NCBI RefSeq assembly: GCF_900100385.1
Contig: NZ_FNFC01000009.1
Coordinates: 100,652 to 164,651, forward strand
Direction of reading: 5' to 3'
DNA length: 64,000 bases
Source: Halovenus aranensis
GTDB lineage: Archaea > Halobacteriota > Halobacteria > Halobacteriales > Haloarculaceae
The notes beneath the pieces are model-generated. The model did not search any database. It worked only from the letters and a program-made list of their open reading frames with translations, and was not told the DNA's origin. Position numbers and translations under genes: made by a program. Of the stretch, positions 61,210-64,000 are shown in pieces; positions within the stretch are counted from its first letter, which is position 1; each line of letters starts with the position of its first letter.

Positions 61210-61691
61210 GGTGAGACAGAGAGCCGGTCGTCGTCGTGCCCGTCACCGAGCAGGATGCCCTGTTCTTTGTACGAGTCCATCACGTAGTGGGTAACCGTCT
61301 GGGTGATTTCGGGAACTGGCGCGACCTTGTCACTGACGAACTGTGACACCTCACGCATCGAACCGGCCTCGACCTCCATGAAGAAGTCGAACTCGCCGCT
61401 GACGAGATGCAGCGAGTCGACCAAATCGAACTTGGCGAGTCGGCTCGCGATATCTTCATAGCCCGTCTCACGGTCGAGCGTGACGTTCAACTCGACGGCC
61501 GCCCGGACGGACTCCTCGTCGCGTTTGCGCCTGTCGACGATTGGCTGGTACCCCCTGATGACACCGTCTTCTTCGAGGCTGTCGATGGCCGCCTCGACGG
61601 CCGCTGGCTCCATGTCGAGTTGCCGCGCGATGTCTTCGGTGCTATAGCGTGCGTTCTCACAGAGCGCAGTCAGTACCTCGTCGTGGCTCAT
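61206..61691 (-). CDS. Lrp/AsnC-family regulator
   Basis: 161 residues: N-terminal HTH (DIARQLDMEPAAVEAAIDSLEEDGVIRGYQP) and C-terminal RAM ligand-binding domain (LHLVSGEFDFFMEVEAGSM). First gene of a two-gene operon with the aminotransferase, whose product or substrate is a likely effector. A TATA-like stretch ATTATCATTATTC around 61708-61721 precedes the ATG at 61691. Confidence 0.92.
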   Translation of the reverse strand: MSHDEVLTALCENARYSTEDIARQLDMEPAAVEAAIDSLEEDGVIRGYQPIVDRRKRDEESVRAAVELNVTLDRETGYEDIASRLAKFDLVDSLHLVSGEFDFFMEVEAGSMREVSQFVSDKVAPVPEITQTVTHYVMDSYKEQGILLGDGHDDDRLSVSP

Positions 61692-61794
61692 AGCACAGAC
61701 ATGAAGAATAATGATAATAGGCCTGTCGGAATTCCCCGGGGACGGTCACAACCGACAACGGTAGATTCAGGTGGGCCGGGTCCAACGGCCCGGT

Positions 61795-62850
61795 ATGGAC
61801 GACACAACGCGGGAGTTCCTCGACTCGTTGTTACAGACATCGACGCCGTCGGGCTTCGAAGCGCCCGGCCAGCGCGAGTGGGTCGACTACGTCTCCGAGT
61901 TCGCCGACGAGGTGCGGACCGACGAGTACGGTAACGCCGTCGCCATCGTCGAGGGCGGCGAGCCGACGGTCGCGGTGACGGGTCACTGCGACGAAATTGG
62001 TTTCATGGTCCGTGACATCAACGACGACGGTTCGCTCAGCCTGACGCGCATCGGCGGCTCCGACAAGACTGTCTCACAGGGCCAGCACGTCGTCGTCCAC
62101 ACCGACGACGGCACGGTTCCGGGCGTCATCGGTCAGACCGCTATCCACCTGCGCGACAGAGACGAAGATTCCTACAGCAAGATTCGCGAACAGCACGTCG
62201 ACATCGGCGTCGACGAGGCCGACGCCGCCGCGTCGCTCGTCGAGGTCGGCGACCCAATCACCTTCGACCAGACGGTCTCCGAACTCGAAGACGGGCGCAT
62301 CACGGCCCGCGGGCTCGACAACCGTATCGGCATCTGGGCGGCCGCCGAGGCACTGCGCCGGGCCGCCGAGCGCGACCCCGAGGCGACGGTCTGTGCCGTC
62401 AGCACGGTCCAAGAGGAGGTCGGCCTGAAGGGCGCACAGATGGTCGGGTTCGACCTCGCGCCCGACGTGGCGATTGCGACCGACGTGACCCACGCGACCG
62501 ACGGTCCCGGCGTCCCCGGCGACCGCGATACGGGTATCGAACTCGGTGACGGCCCTGTGGTTGCCCGCGGCAGCACGAACCACCCCAACGTCGTCGCGGC
62601 GGTCCGTGAGGTCGCCGACGACGCCGACCTCGACTACCAGTTGCAGGCCGCCGGGAGCCGGACCGGGACCGACGCCGACGCCTTCTACGTCTCCCAGGGC
62701 GGTATTCCCTCGCTGAACGTTGGCGTTCCCAACCGCTACATGCACACGCCCGTCGAAATGCTCGACCTCGACGACCTCGACGCGGCCGCGGAACTGCTCG
62801 GACAGTTCGCCGCCCGCGCCGCCGAGTTCGACTACGCGGTCGAGTTCTGA
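61795..62850 (+). CDS. M42-family aminopeptidase
   Basis: Tetrahedral-type zinc/cobalt aminopeptidase (TET family), 351 residues. Metal ligands: H64 in GHCDEIGF, D176 in GLDNRIG, EE near 207-208 in VQEEVGLKG, D near 229 (ATDVTHATD), and a terminal H in PNRYMHTPVEM near 320. Degrades oligopeptides downstream of the proteasome. ATG at 61795 starts the conserved DDTTREFLDSL helix; upstream ATG at 61771 is less likely. Confidence 0.93.
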   Translation: MDDTTREFLDSLLQTSTPSGFEAPGQREWVDYVSEFADEVRTDEYGNAVAIVEGGEPTVAVTGHCDEIGFMVRDINDDGSLSLTRIGGSDKTVSQGQHVVVHTDDGTVPGVIGQTAIHLRDRDEDSYSKIREQHVDIGVDEADAAASLVEVGDPITFDQTVSELEDGRITARGLDNRIGIWAAAEALRRAAERDPEATVCAVSTVQEEVGLKGAQMVGFDLAPDVAIATDVTHATDGPGVPGDRDTGIELGDGPVVARGSTNHPNVVAAVREVADDADLDYQLQAAGSRTGTDADAFYVSQGGIPSLNVGVPNRYMHTPVEMLDLDDLDAAAELLGQFAARAAEFDYAVEF

Positions 62851-62898
62851 ACACGGTACAAACGACCGTGTTGCCGGATTGGCGGTGTGTACAGCGGG

Positions 62899-63666
62899 TT
62901 ACGGTGTAATCGGTGCCCGAGCGTCGGTGGCGTTCTCGGAGTCGGTCGGCGTCTGTACTGTCGCGTTCTCGGGTACCTCGAATTCGAATCTATCGTCGTC
63001 GACCCCTTCGAACGTGATATTGCGGTACCGGAACACCCCGGTCTCTTCACCCTCGATTCGCTGTTTCACAAGGAACATGTACTCCGCGTCTACCCACAGC
63101 TCCATACGCGTCGTGTTGAACGGTGTCTCCGTCTCGTCTAGCTGTTCGTCCCTGCTGGTGATACCGCCGGGCAAAAGCGGCGGAACGAGTTGGTCACGGT
63201 CGCCGGCGGGGTCGAGTGTGAGGTGATAGACCGTGCGTCCCTGATACTGCGTTTCGCGGATATCGGTGACTGGAGCGGTCTGAAGTATCCTGGCAAGTCC
63301 TCGTCGCATCTGGGTAACCGGGTCGTCACCCGAACCGCCGGGCCTGACGCGAACCGTGTTCTGTCCCGGGTCGTACCGCCAGCGGCGGTCACCGTCATCG
63401 ACAGTAACGGTGGTCCTACCGCCGACATCGTTCTCAACCCGGCTCGCTCCATCACTTCGATACCAGGCGTCGTACGAGAGCGAGAGCGTCGCCCCCTCGT
63501 ACGTCCAGTTCGCTTCGAACGTAGCTGCGACCGTCTCTGGCGGGTCCGTCTCGTTGAGGTCGGCGAGGAGGGTCTCGGTCGTCGGGTTGTCGTCACCGAA
63601 TGTCAGACAGCCCGCGCCGACAGTCAGGAGCAGACAGAGAACCACGAGGGCGTGTATGCGGGCCAT
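62899..63666 (-). CDS. LolA/DUF2092-like outer lipoprotein
   Basis: 255 residues. A Sec-type lipoprotein signal MARIHALVVLCLLLTVGAGC with lipobox Cys20; the remainder is a curved beta-sheet-like domain (ANWTYEGATLSLSYDAWYRS ... GRTVYHLTLDP ... MELWVDAEYMFLVKQRI) similar to haloarchaeal LolA-like / outer-membrane-lipoprotein-sorting-related proteins. ATG at 63666 places the signal peptide correctly; the upstream TTG at 63675 adds three residues. Divergent from the sir2 remnant. Confidence 0.8.
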   Translation of the reverse strand: MARIHALVVLCLLLTVGAGCLTFGDDNPTTETLLADLNETDPPETVAATFEANWTYEGATLSLSYDAWYRSDGASRVENDVGGRTTVTVDDGDRRWRYDPGQNTVRVRPGGSGDDPVTQMRRGLARILQTAPVTDIRETQYQGRTVYHLTLDPAGDRDQLVPPLLPGGITSRDEQLDETETPFNTTRMELWVDAEYMFLVKQRIEGEETGVFRYRNITFEGVDDDRFEFEVPENATVQTPTDSENATDARAPITP

Positions 63667-63753
63667 GTCAGCCAATGGAGTGTGTCCGGCTTGACCGTTT
63701 CCCCCGAATTGACTGCCGGGAGACTTTTGCTCGGTGCGGTCTCAGAGCCGAAT

Positions 63754-63984
63754 GTGAGAGACGACACAGTCGAGGCGGTCGCAACGGCGCTCAGGACCGC
63801 AGACCACGCGGTCGCCCTGACGGGTGCGGGCGTCTCTACCGCATCGGGCATCCCCGATTTCCGGAGCGAGGGGGGCGTCTGGGACACCTTTGACCCGGCA
63901 GAGTTTCAGTCGATCACATCGGGTTTGAGTGAAAGTGTCTGCTTGGGAAAAGTGTGGAACCTACCCAGGCAGACAACGAGATAG
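63754..63984 (+). pseudogene. Sir2-type NAD-dependent deacetylase, interrupted
   Basis: A GTG start 27 bp after a TATA-like CTTTTGC opens a frame encoding the Sir2 N-terminus: ALTGAGVSTASGIPDFRS with the NAD-binding GAGxS and PDFR motifs, then GGVWDTFDPAEF. Immediately afterwards (from about 63907) the family sequence stops and the frame reads unrelated residues to a stop at 63984. Intact sirtuins continue for about 200 more residues including the catalytic His. The break coincides with sequence that looks like an inserted element. Confidence 0.75.
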
Positions 63985-64000
63985 AGGAAGAGCACCTGCT
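63907..64000 (+). mobile_element. Probable end of an insertion sequence (continues beyond window)
   Basis: Replaces the expected sir2 sequence after codon 51. The stretch GTGTGGAACC... near 63952 opens a frame (VEPTQADNEIEEEHL...) that runs to the window edge and may be the start of a transposase. The terminal inverted repeat cannot be confirmed because the other end is outside the window. Confidence 0.4.

Overview
The window is a stretch of haloarchaeal (class Halobacteria) chromosome. The evidence is high GC with strongly acidic proteins, many genes with a TATA-like box 25-30 bp before the start codon and no leader (leaderless transcripts), Tat/lipobox export signals, archaeal type IV pilins, a deoxyhypusine synthase, a bacterial-type UvrB, the ncsA / ftsZ2 / cdrS / cdrL neighbourhood known from Haloferax and Halobacterium, and haloarchaeal-only small zinc-ribbon and HTH-10 proteins. 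I cannot place it to genus from sequence alone.

Layout. 1-5.7 kb: the 5' part of a cation/proton antiporter with a TrkA-N domain, a secreted PQQ-type sugar dehydrogenase, deoxyhypusine synthase, and a CoA-disulfide-reductase-like flavoprotein. 5.8-7.4 kb: two tandem paralogues of an uncharacterised 180-residue family beside a tRNA-Arg whose 3' end is duplicated 106 bp away, which looks like an integration scar. 7.4-15.2 kb: creatininase-family amidohydrolase, thioesterase, LLM-type oxidoreductase, uvrB, RNase R-like enzyme, riboflavin synthase and a Bat-type HTH-10 regulator; a third member of the 180-residue family follows at 15.2-15.8 kb. 15.9-21.1 kb: TatD-like hydrolase, two type IV pilin-like proteins, a DUF2150-type protein and an 840-residue Ig-like surface protein with a pilin-like N-terminus. 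21.1-24.3 kb: a VapBC toxin-antitoxin pair lying between a decayed copy of the 3' end of an E1-beta gene and the intact E1-beta/E1-alpha pair. 24.7-32 kb: amidohydrolase, a tRNA-like remnant, an XPD/DinG-type helicase, lipoate-protein ligase, endonuclease IV and a methyltransferase.

32-35.4 kb is the division locus: ncsA (tRNA thiolation) convergent with ftsZ2, which is preceded by cdrS and cdrL (ribbon-helix-helix regulators) and a tRNA-Tyr. The cdrS promoter carries a clear palindromic operator. 36-38.7 kb: zinc ribbon, inositol-monophosphatase-like enzyme, MinD-like ATPase with a partner protein. 38.5-45.6 kb: an eight-gene type IV pilus operon on the minus strand (ATPase, membrane platform, five pilin-like or membrane-anchored proteins, small HTH), with tightly overlapping genes. 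45.8-63.7 kb is ordinary chromosomal content: regulators, M20 amidohydrolase, small membrane proteins, an asparagine-synthase-like protein lacking a glutaminase domain, PadR regulator, aminotransferases, a HiPIP-type iron-sulfur lipoprotein, a TSUP transporter, coaBC, two divergent sensor kinases, an Lrp regulator with an aminotransferase, an M42 peptidase and a lipoprotein. At the right edge a sir2 gene is broken after about 50 codons by what looks like the end of an insertion sequence.

Most gene starts were chosen by placing the start codon 25-30 bp downstream of a TATA-like box, or by stop/start overlap within operons. No CRISPR array, rRNA or replication origin was seen.
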